Made by a program: the position numbers and the translations under genes. A stretch of 64,000 bases of DNA, from assembly GCF_046524175.1 (NCBI RefSeq), contig NZ_JBEFZF010000004.1:372001-436000 (forward strand), in the 5' to 3' direction. How positions within the stretch are numbered: the stretch's first letter is position 1; each line of letters opens with the position of its first letter. This document shows positions 41,123 to 50,420 of this stretch, one piece after another. This DNA comes from Spongiivirga sp046524175 (GTDB lineage: Bacteria > Bacteroidota > Bacteroidia > Flavobacteriales > Flavobacteriaceae). Under the pieces are notes generated by a model. It worked only from the letters and a program-made list of their open reading frames with translations. It had not been told where the DNA came from and ran no database searches.

Positions 41123-42604
41123 CTAGCTAATTGTAAATGTGGTACCATCTTTACCGTCTTTAAGCTCGATACCTAGTTCGGTAAGTTCATTTCTAATTTT
41201 ATCAGAAGTAGCAAAATCTTTGTTGAGACGGGCCTCTGTTCTTAATTTGATAAGTAGCTCTACTACACCACCCAATTTTTCCTTACCATTGCCACTAGCA
41301 GTAGATTTGTTTTCAAGTCCTAGCACATCAAAAGTAAAAACATTCATAGTATTTTTTAACACTTGAAGCCCCTCTTGATCTATGGTCTCTTTTCCTTCTT
41401 TAATTAAGTTGATATACTTAATTCCTTCAAATAAGTGAGCAATGAGGATTGGTGTATTAAAGTCGTCATTCATTGCATCATAACATTGCTGTTCCCATTT
41501 TGCAATATCAATTGATGAACTATCAGATACCTTCAGATAGGCGATGAGTTCTATTCCGTCCATTAAACGGTTATAACCTTTTTCCGCAGCAAGAATGGCG
41601 TCATTACTAAAGTCTAAAATACTACGGTAATGGGCTTGAAGCATAAAAAAACGTGCAACAGCAGGTGAAAATGCTTTATTTAAGTGCGGATTATCACCGG
41701 TAAATATTTCAGTTGGTAGAATATTATTCCCGGTTGATTTTGCCATTTTCTTGCCATTTAAGGTAAGCATATTGGCATGCATCCAATAATTAACAGGGCT
41801 GCAACCGTACGAAGCTTCAGCTTGCGCAATTTCACATTCATGATGTGGGAACTTCAAATCCATTCCGCCACCATGAATATCGAATCGTTCGCCTAAATAC
41901 TTAGTGCTCATAGCGGTGCACTCTAAATGCCAACCGGGAAAACCATCACCCCAGGGGCTTGGCCACCGCATAATATGTTTAGGCTCTGCTTTTTTCCATA
42001 GTGCAAAATCTTGCGGATTTTTCTTATCACTCTGTGCTTGCAATTCTCGGGTGTTGGCAATCATATCTTCTATTTTGCGACCACTTAACTTACCATAATC
42101 ATTGGTTTCGTTAAACTTGACAACATCAAAATATACAGATCCGTTTATTTCATAAGCAAGTCCTTTTTCTAGAATATCCTTAACAATCTCTATTTGTTCA
42201 ATAATATGTCCGGTTGCTGTGGGTTCAATACTTGGAGGTAAAAAATTGAACTTGTTTAAAATATTATGAAAATCAACTGTATATTTTTGAACCACTTCCA
42301 TCGGTTCAATTTGTTCTAATCTTGCTTTTTTAGCAATTCTGTCTTCACCTTCATCTGCATCATTTTCTAAATGTCCAGCATCGGTAATATTCCGTACATA
42401 CCGAACCTTATAACCCAAATGTTTAAAGTATCTGAATATCATATCAAAAGACATGAACGTGCGTACATTTCCTAAATGTACATTGCTGTATACCGTAGGG
42501 CCACATACATACATACCTACATGTGATTCGTTAATAGGTTTAAATTCTTCTTTTTTGCTGCTTAACGAGTTGTAAATGCGAATGGTTTGTTGCTTAGGTT
42601 GCAT
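41123..42604 (-). CDS. cysS: Cysteinyl-tRNA synthetase
   Basis: This 493-residue class I synthetase has the zinc/HIGH region YVCGPTVYSNVHLGNVRTF (about 33-50), GWHLECTAMSTKYLGERFDIHGGGMDLKFPHHECEIAQ, and KMAKSTGN (KMSKS motif, near residue 285). It charges tRNA-Cys in the cytosol. The length is normal. The start follows the family (MQPKQQTIRIYNSLSSKKEEF). It is upstream of yidD on the same strand. Confidence 0.98.
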   Translation of the reverse strand: MQPKQQTIRIYNSLSSKKEEFKPINESHVGMYVCGPTVYSNVHLGNVRTFMSFDMIFRYFKHLGYKVRYVRNITDAGHLENDADEGEDRIAKKARLEQIEPMEVVQKYTVDFHNILNKFNFLPPSIEPTATGHIIEQIEIVKDILEKGLAYEINGSVYFDVVKFNETNDYGKLSGRKIEDMIANTRELQAQSDKKNPQDFALWKKAEPKHIMRWPSPWGDGFPGWHLECTAMSTKYLGERFDIHGGGMDLKFPHHECEIAQAEASYGCSPVNYWMHANMLTLNGKKMAKSTGNNILPTEIFTGDNPHLNKAFSPAVARFFMLQAHYRSILDFSNDAILAAEKGYNRLMDGIELIAYLKVSDSSSIDIAKWEQQCYDAMNDDFNTPILIAHLFEGIKYINLIKEGKETIDQEGLQVLKNTMNVFTFDVLGLENKSTASGNGKEKLGGVVELLIKLRTEARLNKDFATSDKIRNELTELGIELKDGKDGTTFTIS

Positions 42605-42684
42605 AAATAGCGTTTATGTGTACTTCAAGAAAAGTGAAGTTTACAAAAAGTTTGATTTAATAATTGATGAATGTTTGTCTTTGA

Positions 42685-43362
42685 CTATAAAGGTGTTTCC
42701 AATTTGATGTAATCTAAGAGTTCACGACGAATCTCTTTTTGCTTGAATTTACCACCAAACTCCGCCGTAACAGTGCTGCTTTCAGTATGGTTTACTCCAC
42801 GCGAATTAACGCAAAGATGTTTTGCGTCAATAATGCAAGCAACATCATCGGTATTCAGTACCTGCTGAAGTTCTTTAACTACTTGAATAGTCAAGCGTTC
42901 TTGAACTTGAGGGCGTTTTGCATAGTATTCTACAATACGATTCATTTTCGATAAACCAACAACGGTACCATTTGATATATATGCAATATGCGCGCGCCCT
43001 ACTATAGGAAGCAAGTGATGCTCACAAGTAGAGTAAACGGTTATATTTTTTTCTACCAGCATTTCGCCATACTTGTATTTATTTTCAAAAGTTGAGGCTT
43101 TAGGTTTTCTTTTAGGATGTAGTCCACCAAAAATTTCTTTTACAAACATTTTGGCAACTCTACGAGGTGTTCCTCTTAAGCTGTCATCAGTCATATCAAG
43201 ACCCAAAGTATGCATTATACTTGCTATGTCTTTCTCTATCATATCCATTTTTGTGGCGTCCTCTAGTTCGAAAGCATCATTTCGTAAGGGTGTTTCAGAT
43301 GAGGTACCAACATGGCTATCACCCAACGCTTCAATTTCTTCCAGCACTTTATCTAATTTCAT
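42685..43362 (-). CDS. folE: GTP cyclohydrolase I
   Basis: This 225-residue protein makes 7,8-dihydroneopterin triphosphate, the first step of tetrahydrofolate synthesis. Signatures are DDSLRGTPRRVAKMFVKEIFGGL, STCEHHLLPIVGRAHIAYISNGTVVGLSKMNRIVEYYAKRPQVQERLT (zinc Cys-His-His), and a C-terminal VNSRGVNHTESSTVTAEFGG with the third zinc-ligand region. The N-terminal 40 residues are a Bacteroidota-style extension. It is monocistronic, near cysS but separated by 80 bp. Confidence 0.97.
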   Translation of the reverse strand: MKLDKVLEEIEALGDSHVGTSSETPLRNDAFELEDATKMDMIEKDIASIMHTLGLDMTDDSLRGTPRRVAKMFVKEIFGGLHPKRKPKASTFENKYKYGEMLVEKNITVYSTCEHHLLPIVGRAHIAYISNGTVVGLSKMNRIVEYYAKRPQVQERLTIQVVKELQQVLNTDDVACIIDAKHLCVNSRGVNHTESSTVTAEFGGKFKQKEIRRELLDYIKLETPL

Positions 43363-43494
43363 TGTTTTTAGACAAATAAATAATAATTGATTGCAAAGAT
43401 AGTTATTTATTGCGGGACAAGTTATCTAATATTGATAGATGACTTTGCCAAATTAATCCCAAATATTTGAGCGAAATGTGTGTATTATGCGCTT

Positions 43495-45315
43495 ATGAAT
43501 AAAGCAAAGGACCTACTTATATTACTTGTTGCTATATTGGGAGTTAATATCCTAAGTGCACAAGTATGCGATATTGCTAAGCCTATTTGTTCTAATCAAG
43601 CGTTACAAGATAACAATGCAACAGATCCTTCTCCCGTAGAAATACAGGGGGTATGTGCTAATTTAACTGGTCAACGTACACTTTGGTACTTTATTAAGGC
43701 CGAAACCGCTGGAGAATTTACTTTTCAAATTGAAACGTCTAATAGTGTTATAGATTATGATTTTGCAGTTTATTTAAATGCTGATTGTGATAATTTGGGT
43801 ACCGCCATCAGATCTTCATTTGCCTTACCAGCTACTAGTGGCCCGAATATAACCGGTTTGAGCTCCAATGCGACCGATGATTGTGAAACCCAACAGAATA
43901 GCGATGGTCAAGTACGGGCGATTAACGTTCAAGTGGGTGACGAGATTCTTATTGCCGTTGATCGTTTTTCAGACGTGGCAGACACTTTCCAAATCCTTTT
44001 CAACACCGGAGACAATAACAGTATGACTACTGACCCGCCTCCATTAAATTTTAATTGTGAGTTTGATCGTGATTTTTTTGCTGATACTGTTTCTGAGTGC
44101 GATGGCAATACTGTAACGCTGGATGCTACTATAGAAGATGCTGACACCTACGAATGGTTTTATGATAATGATACTTCTGATGGAGTGCCGGCTCAACTGC
44201 TTGCAGCAGAAACGAATTCGACATTAGAAATAACTTCAGGAGATGGAGAATATAGTATTCGTGCAACAAATAATGAAGGTGTTACCTTTTTAGATGCCAT
44301 CACTGTAGGTTTTGTGACCGTTCCAGTGGCCAATACTATAGCAGATATTTTTGCCTGCCCTAATGGAGCTACACCAGGAATTTCCGATCAATTTGATGTT
44401 TCAGCAGTAGAAGCTACTTTAATTGGAGGCCAAACAGATGTATCCGTTAGTTTTACCGATGGAAATGGAAATGCTTTAGCCAGTCCGCTACCAAATTTTG
44501 TTACCAATAGTATTGCTAACCAAGAAACGATTACCGCACGTATTGCTAGTACTATAAATAGCAATTGTTTTTCGGAAACTACTTTCAACTTAGTAACGTA
44601 TCAGCCACCGATTGTTCCTGTGTTAGATGATCCTGGAGCACCTTTTTTATGTGCTACCGGAGGTACTACTACAATTGGGACCGATTATAATAATTCTAAT
44701 TATTCCTATGTGTGGTCGACAGGTGAGATCACCCCTACTATAACCGTAACATCAGCTGGTGAATATAGTGTGGAAGTTATTAATAATGAAAACGGGGTAG
44801 GATGTTCTACCATACAATCGATTACTGTTGGAGAATCTGATGTCGCCACGATTACCAACATTGAAGCTACTTTTTTTGCTGGAAATACCATCACAGTTAC
44901 AGTAGAAGGTCCTGGAGATTATGAATTTCAACTAGGTTCTGGTGTATTTCAAGATTCCAATGTTTTTGAAAACGTCAGAGGAGGAGAATACGTGGTCACA
45001 GTAAATGATAAAAATGGCTGTGGCAGCGTTCAACAAACAGTAATTGTAGTAGATTATCCAAGGTTTTTTACCCCAAATAGCGACGGATTTAATGATACCT
45101 GGACCATTTCTTCGGACAGTTCGGTACCTATCAATTCAATTTTTATATATGACCGTTTTGGGAAATTACTAAAGCAGTTAGCGCCAGGAGGAAACGGATG
45201 GGATGGAAACTTCAACGGTAAACCATTGCCATCAAGTGACTATTGGTTTACCGTTAACTATACTCGGGATAATGTTCCTTTGGAGTTCAAAGGTCACTTT
45301 ACCTTAAAGCGCTGA
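43495..45315 (+). CDS. Secreted protein with T9SS type B sorting domain
   Basis: The start ATG 43495 (MNKAKDLLILLVAILGVNILSAQ) gives a signal peptide. The 606 residues include a Cys-rich N-terminal module (VCDIAKPICSNQAL ... TLWYFIKAETAGEFTFQI) and several Ig/PKD-like repeats (e.g. TYEWFYDND, YSYVWSTGEITPTITVTSAGEYSVEV). The C-terminal type B/gliding-motility-associated sorting domain is FFTPNSDGFNDTWTI ... IFIYDRFGKLLKQL ... GNGWDGNFNGKPLPSSDYWFTVNY ... GHFTLKR. It is exported by the type IX system to the cell surface. Converges with the porin gene with a 2-bp gap. Confidence 0.93.
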   Translation: MNKAKDLLILLVAILGVNILSAQVCDIAKPICSNQALQDNNATDPSPVEIQGVCANLTGQRTLWYFIKAETAGEFTFQIETSNSVIDYDFAVYLNADCDNLGTAIRSSFALPATSGPNITGLSSNATDDCETQQNSDGQVRAINVQVGDEILIAVDRFSDVADTFQILFNTGDNNSMTTDPPPLNFNCEFDRDFFADTVSECDGNTVTLDATIEDADTYEWFYDNDTSDGVPAQLLAAETNSTLEITSGDGEYSIRATNNEGVTFLDAITVGFVTVPVANTIADIFACPNGATPGISDQFDVSAVEATLIGGQTDVSVSFTDGNGNALASPLPNFVTNSIANQETITARIASTINSNCFSETTFNLVTYQPPIVPVLDDPGAPFLCATGGTTTIGTDYNNSNYSYVWSTGEITPTITVTSAGEYSVEVINNENGVGCSTIQSITVGESDVATITNIEATFFAGNTITVTVEGPGDYEFQLGSGVFQDSNVFENVRGGEYVVTVNDKNGCGSVQQTVIVVDYPRFFTPNSDGFNDTWTISSDSSVPINSIFIYDRFGKLLKQLAPGGNGWDGNFNGKPLPSSDYWFTVNYTRDNVPLEFKGHFTLKR

Positions 45316-45317
45316 TT

Positions 45318-46847
45318 TTATAGCTTGAAGGTTACCGTTACATTTACGTTGTTTATTGTGTTATCAATGTTGGCAACACTTGTTAATCCTATAGGATATA
45401 ACGCTTGTCCGAATTCCTGCTGTGTTCTATCGTACGAAACATCTATTCTGGTACCCCCAAAACGATATCCTAAACCAGCAGAAAATCCGGTTTTCTCACT
45501 TGCTACATTCTCATCTTTAAAGGGACTGTCTTCAAAGTGATAACCGCCTCGCAAGCTCCATTCTTCTAGCCTAATTTCACCACCAATGCGATAGCTATTT
45601 ACCGCTTGAAGCTGTGATTCAATGTTGTTATTCTCAACATTAAAGGCTGGGTCTGAGGTAGGCCGTAAACTAGCACTACTAAAATCAGTATAGCCGTAAT
45701 CAAAACTTAGTAGTCCGTATTTATCGAATACGTAGGCAACACTTCCGGTTACTTTCGCAGGAGTATTAAGCCGATATTCTTCAAATAAGTTAATCACTCG
45801 GGGTCTCAGGTTTTCTTGAATTTCACCATTAGCGTTATTAGGGTCTGTTCTGAAAACTGTCAATGCTTCACGAGTTTCGTCTTGTAATCGATACCATGTT
45901 GGACTTTGGTAAGAAGCTCCTAAGCGCAGGCTAGGACCAACTTTTGCGATAGCACCAACTTGTAACGAAAATCCTGTTCCAGAGGTGAATACGGTGTCTT
46001 CATAGAGTACTTCTTTTACCGTAGAAGTTTCGTCAAAACCAATATCAGAAATTCTTCGAGTTTTTTCATAGTCCAAAACATGTGAGTTTAAATTAAGACC
46101 TAGATACAAATTGTCTTTGTATTGGGTTGCAAAGTTGAAGTTAAATTTTCTGTTATAACCAGAAGTAGCTTCTGTATATTGCTGATCCAAAGTATTGTAA
46201 ATCGCAGCACTATTGTAGGCGGTATTGTCAGGATCATTATCGTCCACAGGATCGATCAAAAATCCTTGAAATGCTAATAATGCCTTCTGAGCTGCTTCAG
46301 TTTCATTTTCTCCTAAAAATTGATAAAGTTGATCTAGAGATTCGTTATCTCTTAAATTCAATAAATCTAATGGGGTTCCCTGGGCCAATTGATTAAAGTA
46401 TTGATCGATACCCGTGGTTGCATTGTTACTTGCGGCAAATAACTGATTATTGAAGTCATTTGTGTTTTGAAAATTAAACCCAATAGTTAATTTACGCCAC
46501 GGATTATTATCGGTGCTTTTAAAAACAAATATCGCACCTGCTTGACCTAGGTCGAATGTATTATCATTTGTTTCTCTTAGGCTATTAAAGTAATTAACAT
46601 CATTTACTTTATTGGAATTACCTAAGGTCCCAGCGGCTTCACTATGGGCAAAAACCGCCCCTCCTGCTGGGTTAATAGATGTCGCTGAAAAATCACCACC
46701 TAGGGCACCAAATGCACCGCTCATACTTCTAAATCGAGCAGTTCCCCCCAAATTATCTTGACTAAATAGCAAAGCGTCATTTAAGGTTTGGGCATAGGTT
46801 GTACTGATAGCAATAGCTGCTATGATTGAAAAGAATATCTTTTTCAT
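45318..46847 (-). CDS. FadL/OMPP1-type outer-membrane porin
   Basis: This 509-residue protein has a signal peptide (MKKIFFSIIAAIAISTTYA). The conserved beginning ARFRSMSGAFGALGGDFSATSINPAGGAVF is the FadL/TodX N-terminal hallmark (NPA motif), and the protein ends with a beta-strand rich in alternate hydrophobics (NTINNVNVTVTFKL). Family members take up hydrophobic compounds such as fatty acids through the outer membrane. It is convergent with the T9SS gene and probably transcribed after the Gly/Trp-rich lipoprotein gene (40-bp gap). Confidence 0.88.
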   Translation of the reverse strand: MKKIFFSIIAAIAISTTYAQTLNDALLFSQDNLGGTARFRSMSGAFGALGGDFSATSINPAGGAVFAHSEAAGTLGNSNKVNDVNYFNSLRETNDNTFDLGQAGAIFVFKSTDNNPWRKLTIGFNFQNTNDFNNQLFAASNNATTGIDQYFNQLAQGTPLDLLNLRDNESLDQLYQFLGENETEAAQKALLAFQGFLIDPVDDNDPDNTAYNSAAIYNTLDQQYTEATSGYNRKFNFNFATQYKDNLYLGLNLNSHVLDYEKTRRISDIGFDETSTVKEVLYEDTVFTSGTGFSLQVGAIAKVGPSLRLGASYQSPTWYRLQDETREALTVFRTDPNNANGEIQENLRPRVINLFEEYRLNTPAKVTGSVAYVFDKYGLLSFDYGYTDFSSASLRPTSDPAFNVENNNIESQLQAVNSYRIGGEIRLEEWSLRGGYHFEDSPFKDENVASEKTGFSAGLGYRFGGTRIDVSYDRTQQEFGQALYPIGLTSVANIDNTINNVNVTVTFKL

Positions 46848-46887
46848 ACTATATTGTAAATAGAACTGATTTTAAATTGAAACCGAA

Positions 46888-48024
46888 TTAAGAACGTCCA
46901 CCTCTTCGTCCACCGGAGCTACGACCTGAACTTCTACTGGAACTTCTTCCAGAGCTTGAACGTGCCGAACTTCTAGATGAACCACTGCTTCTTGAATAGC
47001 CTGAACTGCGTCGACTTGAACTTGATCTTGAATAACCTGAACTTCTTCTAGTTGTTCCGCTAGATCTTGAGTAGCCTGAACTACGTCTGGTAGCTGTTCC
47101 GCTGGATGATCTACTAGTTCCTGATGATCTTCGAGAAATACCACTTGAGTTTGATCGACTATAGGTTCCTGAACGTCTTGCAACTGATGTTCCTCTCCGT
47201 CTTACAGTGCTGCTATTATCAACGCCCACACGTCTCCCGCGGTACGTAGAACTACGTCTTGCTGTGCTGCCACGTCTTACAGCTGAACCTCTGCTATTCG
47301 CAGTTAATGCATTACCAAGCCTATTATAATATGCCGACCTTCTTCCGTTATTGAACGCTATGCGATTATTATATCCGAAGCGACCAAAACGACCATAACC
47401 CCAGTAGTTGTTCCATCCCCAACCAAAACCAGGACCCCATCCGCCAAAAGCCCATGCATTATTCCAGCCCCAGCCCCAACCGGGACCAAAACCACCAAAC
47501 CAAGGATCGTTCCATCCCCATCCCCATCCAGGTCCGAAGCCACCGCCCCAGCCCCAACCGGGTCCGAAGCCGCCCCAGCCCCATCCAAAGCGATTAAATC
47601 CTCCCCAGCCGAATCCAGGACCCCAATTGTTGCCCCAAACGTTTATTGATATTGACGAAGGGTTATCCCCCCAACCAACACCTTGGTTGTCGGTATAGGT
47701 TAAACCCTCTCCGCTAAGTTGATCGGGTTCGTTTACACTTGAATAAGAGTCGATATCGGTAAATACCGAATCGCGCTCCATTTGAGCCGCTGCTATTTCA
47801 TATTCATCTGCTTTACGGTCAAAATAGTTTTTATAAACGTCGGTTGTTGTATTTTCTGTAGGAGGCGCAACTTGTCTTTGTTGAGTCACTCTTTTCCTTG
47901 TTTGTGCATCAGCTGATACATAAATACCATCATCGTAATAAGATGATTGCTGGTACGATCCACAGGAAGCGAGAATTAATATCATTACCACTAAAAAAGC
48001 AGCTTGTATATGTTTGGCGTTCAT
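46888..48024 (-). CDS. Gly/Trp and Arg/Ser-rich low-complexity lipoprotein
   Basis: I start this gene at ATG 48024 (MNAKHIQAAFLVVMILILASC); in-frame ATGs at 48042 and 48069 lie closer to, or inside, the promoter region (TAAATTTG near 48062). It is a 378-residue lipoprotein. After an acidic segment, residues about 125-225 are repeats of G-P-G-W-G-W-G with F/N variants. Residues about 260-378 are Arg/Ser/Gly/Tyr repeats (RRSSGYSRSS and the like). Such composition resembles adhesive or structural proteins and annotated 'vitellogenin II-like' Bacteroidota proteins. Function unknown; surface or periplasmic anchoring is predicted. Confidence 0.82.
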   Translation of the reverse strand: MNAKHIQAAFLVVMILILASCGSYQQSSYYDDGIYVSADAQTRKRVTQQRQVAPPTENTTTDVYKNYFDRKADEYEIAAAQMERDSVFTDIDSYSSVNEPDQLSGEGLTYTDNQGVGWGDNPSSISINVWGNNWGPGFGWGGFNRFGWGWGGFGPGWGWGGGFGPGWGWGWNDPWFGGFGPGWGWGWNNAWAFGGWGPGFGWGWNNYWGYGRFGRFGYNNRIAFNNGRRSAYYNRLGNALTANSRGSAVRRGSTARRSSTYRGRRVGVDNSSTVRRRGTSVARRSGTYSRSNSSGISRRSSGTSRSSSGTATRRSSGYSRSSGTTRRSSGYSRSSSSRRSSGYSRSSGSSRSSARSSSGRSSSRSSGRSSGGRRGGRS

Positions 48025-48144
48025 TATGTAGTTGCGTTTCATAACTCCATCGAATTTATTGTTGAACATTACAAATTTAGTTAGTTTTGCGCTACTAAAT
48101 TTTTATTTAACAAGGTCACAAATTTTGTGCCAAACTACTGGTAA

Positions 48145-49623
48145 ATGGCTAAAAAACTAACGAAAAGAAGCGAAGATTATTCTAAATGGTATAATGAATT
48201 GGTAGTAAAAGCTGATTTAGCTGAAAATTCGGCTGTACGTGGTTGTATGGTAATAAAACCATATGGTTATGCTATTTGGGAAAAAATGCAAGCGGAATTG
48301 GATAGAATGTTTAAGGAGACGGGGCATCAAAATGCATATTTTCCGCTCTTTGTGCCAAAAAGTCTTTTCGAAGCTGAAGAAAAAAATGCCGAAGGTTTTG
48401 CCAAGGAATGTGCGGTAGTTACCCATTATCGTTTACAAAATGATCCGAATAAAGAAGGGAAGTTGCGAGTTGATCCGGAAGCAAAGTTGGAGGAGGAGTT
48501 AGTAGTTCGCCCGACTAGTGAGGCAATTATATGGAATACCTATAAAGGTTGGATTCAATCATATAGAGATCTTCCAATTCTTGTGAACCAATGGGCGAAT
48601 GTGGTTCGTTGGGAAATGCGTACCCGCTTATTTCTTAGAACGGCTGAGTTTTTATGGCAAGAGGGGCATACTGCCCATGCAGATAAAACCGAAGCTGTTG
48701 AAGAAGCCGCACAAATGCAAGAAGTATATGCGACTTTTGCAGAAGAGTTTATGGCAATGCCAGTAATTAAAGGAGTAAAAACAGATAGTGAACGTTTTGC
48801 AGGTGCAGAAGAAACCTATACTATTGAGGCATTGATGCAAGATGGTAAGGCATTACAGGCCGGAACATCCCATTTTCTAGGGCAGAATTTTGCAAAAGCA
48901 TTTGATGTCAAGTTCGCTACAAAAGAAGGAAAACTTGATCATGTTTGGGCTACTTCGTGGGGGGTGAGTACTCGCTTAATTGGTGGGTTAATAATGACGC
49001 ATAGTGATGATCACGGATTAGTGTTACCGCCAAAGTTGGCGCCCATACAGGTTGTGATCGTCCCTATTTATAAAAGCGAAGAAGAACTTAACAGAATTTC
49101 GGAAGTTGCTAAAGAATTGCAGCGGGATCTTAGAAATGTCGGGATTAGCGTAAAATTCGATGATCGTGATACGCATAAACCAGGTTGGAAGTTCGCTCAA
49201 TACGAATTGCAAGGAGTGCCTTTACGAATTGGTATTGGCCCTAAAGATTTGGAGAAAAGAACAGTTGAATTAGCCAGAAGGGATACACTTACTAAAGAGT
49301 TTATTGCGAAAGATGATGTTGTAAGTAAAGTGAAGAATCTATTAGTTGAAATCCAAGATGCGCTTTTTGCCAAGGCTGAAGCCTATAGGAATGAGCATAT
49401 AACGGAGGTCAATAGTTTTGAAGAGTTTGAACATGTAATTCAGGAAAAAGGTGGTTTTGTATCTGCTCACTGGGATGGTACGGAAGAGACTGAAGATGAA
49501 ATAAAAAAACGCACCAAAGCAACCATTAGATGTATACCTAATAACGCTGATAATGAGCAGGGTAGTTGCGTATTTAGCGGTAAACCTTCTTCTAAACGAG
49601 TGTTGTTTGCGAAGGCGTATTAA
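48145..49623 (+). CDS. proS: Prolyl-tRNA synthetase
   Basis: This 492-residue class II synthetase is of the compact type without an editing insertion. Motif 1 region PYGYAIWEKMQAELDRMFKETGHQNAYFPLF, motif 2 NVVRWEMRTRLFLRTAEFLWQEGHTAH, motif 3 WGVSTRLIGGLIMTHSDDHGLVLPP, and a C-terminal anticodon-binding domain plus a zinc/Cys-poor tail are present. It charges tRNA-Pro. The gene stands between a divergent lipoprotein and the tRNA-Glu genes. Confidence 0.98.
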   Translation: MAKKLTKRSEDYSKWYNELVVKADLAENSAVRGCMVIKPYGYAIWEKMQAELDRMFKETGHQNAYFPLFVPKSLFEAEEKNAEGFAKECAVVTHYRLQNDPNKEGKLRVDPEAKLEEELVVRPTSEAIIWNTYKGWIQSYRDLPILVNQWANVVRWEMRTRLFLRTAEFLWQEGHTAHADKTEAVEEAAQMQEVYATFAEEFMAMPVIKGVKTDSERFAGAEETYTIEALMQDGKALQAGTSHFLGQNFAKAFDVKFATKEGKLDHVWATSWGVSTRLIGGLIMTHSDDHGLVLPPKLAPIQVVIVPIYKSEEELNRISEVAKELQRDLRNVGISVKFDDRDTHKPGWKFAQYELQGVPLRIGIGPKDLEKRTVELARRDTLTKEFIAKDDVVSKVKNLLVEIQDALFAKAEAYRNEHITEVNSFEEFEHVIQEKGGFVSAHWDGTEETEDEIKKRTKATIRCIPNNADNEQGSCVFSGKPSSKRVLFAKAY

Positions 49624-49650
49624 TTGCTCTTAAAAAAGTAGTTTATCCTC

Positions 49651-49680
49651 TTGCAGATATTGGAAATAGTTGTATTTTTG
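49651..49680 (+). promoter_or_regulatory. Promoter of the tRNA-Glu / rpsT unit
   Basis: TTG (49651-49653) and TATTTTTG (49673-49680) fit the Bacteroidota promoter with 19-bp spacing. It lies 41 bases before the first tRNA-Glu gene. Confidence 0.75.
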
Positions 49681-49721
49681 CACCCGCCTACCGAAATAGG
49701 TATTTCCTAATTTGGTTTTAT

Positions 49722-49793
49722 GGCCCGTTCGTCTATCGGTTAGGACGCCAGGTTTTCATCCTGGAAAGAGGGGTTCGATTCCCCTACGGGCTA
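49722..49793 (+). tRNA. tRNA-Glu (anticodon TTC), copy 1
   Basis: A 72-base cloverleaf: acceptor GGCCCGT pairs with ACGGGCT (one G-T pair), the anticodon stem CCAGG/CCTGG encloses TTTTCAT with anticodon TTC, and the T arm is AGGGG-TTCGATT-CCCCT. CCA is not encoded. The second copy is identical. Confidence 0.96.
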
Positions 49794-49826
49794 CTTTCTT
49801 GATTTAGAATTCTAAATTGAAGAAAA

Positions 49827-49898
49827 GGCCCGTTCGTCTATCGGTTAGGACGCCAGGTTTTCATCCTGGAAAGAGGGGTTCGATTCCCCTACGGGCTA
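49827..49898 (+). tRNA. tRNA-Glu (anticodon TTC), copy 2
   Basis: An identical 72-base copy of the tRNA-Glu at 49722, 33 bases downstream, with the same anticodon TTC. The two are probably processed from one precursor; copy 2 is followed 36 bases later by rpsT. Confidence 0.96.
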
Positions 49899-49934
49899 CC
49901 ATTAAAATAATAATAGTATTGTAATACCATCATT

Positions 49935-50186
49935 ATGGCAAACCATAAGTCAGCTTTAAAAAGAATTCGTAGTAATGAGACAAGACGTCTAAGAAATAGA
50001 TATCAGCACAAAACGACTCGTAATGCGATTAAAAAATTAAGAGAATTAACAGAAAAGAAAGATGCCGAAGCATTATACCCTTCTGTTGTTTCAATGATTG
50101 ACAGATTAGCAAAGCGTAATATTATTCACGCTAACAAAGCCGCTAACTTAAAATCTAAATTAGCAAAGCACGTAGCTGCGCTATAA
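49935..50186 (+). CDS. rpsT: 30S ribosomal protein S20
   Basis: This 83-residue basic protein starts MANHKSALKRIRSNETRRLRNRYQHKTTRNAIKKLRE, typical of bacterial S20, which binds 16S rRNA early in 30S assembly. It follows the tRNA-Glu pair at 36 bases and is ended by the hairpin at 50219-50249. Confidence 0.97.
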   Translation: MANHKSALKRIRSNETRRLRNRYQHKTTRNAIKKLRELTEKKDAEALYPSVVSMIDRLAKRNIIHANKAANLKSKLAKHVAAL

Positions 50187-50218
50187 GTTTACGACTTTTT
50201 GCTTGAAAAAGATTCAAA

Positions 50219-50249
50219 GGCTCTTACTGCACTGCGGTAAGGGCTTTTT
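50219..50249 (+). terminator. Terminator after rpsT
   Basis: GCTCTTAC (50220-50227) pairs with GTAAGGGC (50237-50244, one T-G pair) and is followed by five T. It lies 33 bases after the rpsT stop. Confidence 0.85.
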
Positions 50250-50365
50250 CTATTTGTAGTTATTTCTGTATTCGTAACCTCATTAAGTTCTCATAATAAA
50301 TCAATAATCTCCTTTTAAAAATACCGTTGAGATTAGTATGATTACCTTCTGAAAATCAAATGAAT

Positions 50366-50403
50366 AAAAAAACCTGCAAGTTTTAAAGTTTGCAGGTTTT
50401 TTA
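50366..50403 (-). terminator. Terminator after rho
   Basis: AAAAAACCTGCAA (from about 50366) and TTTGCAGGTTTTTT (to 50402) form a strong stem with A/T tracts on both sides, so it can act in both directions. It follows the rho stop codon by about 20 bases on the minus strand. Confidence 0.85.
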
Positions 50404-50420
50404 TTTGTTACAATGGATTG

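Noticed and set aside
47408..47698. A plus-strand proline/histidine-rich reading frame
   Set aside because: It is the complement of the GPGWGWG repeats of the lipoprotein gene on the other strand.
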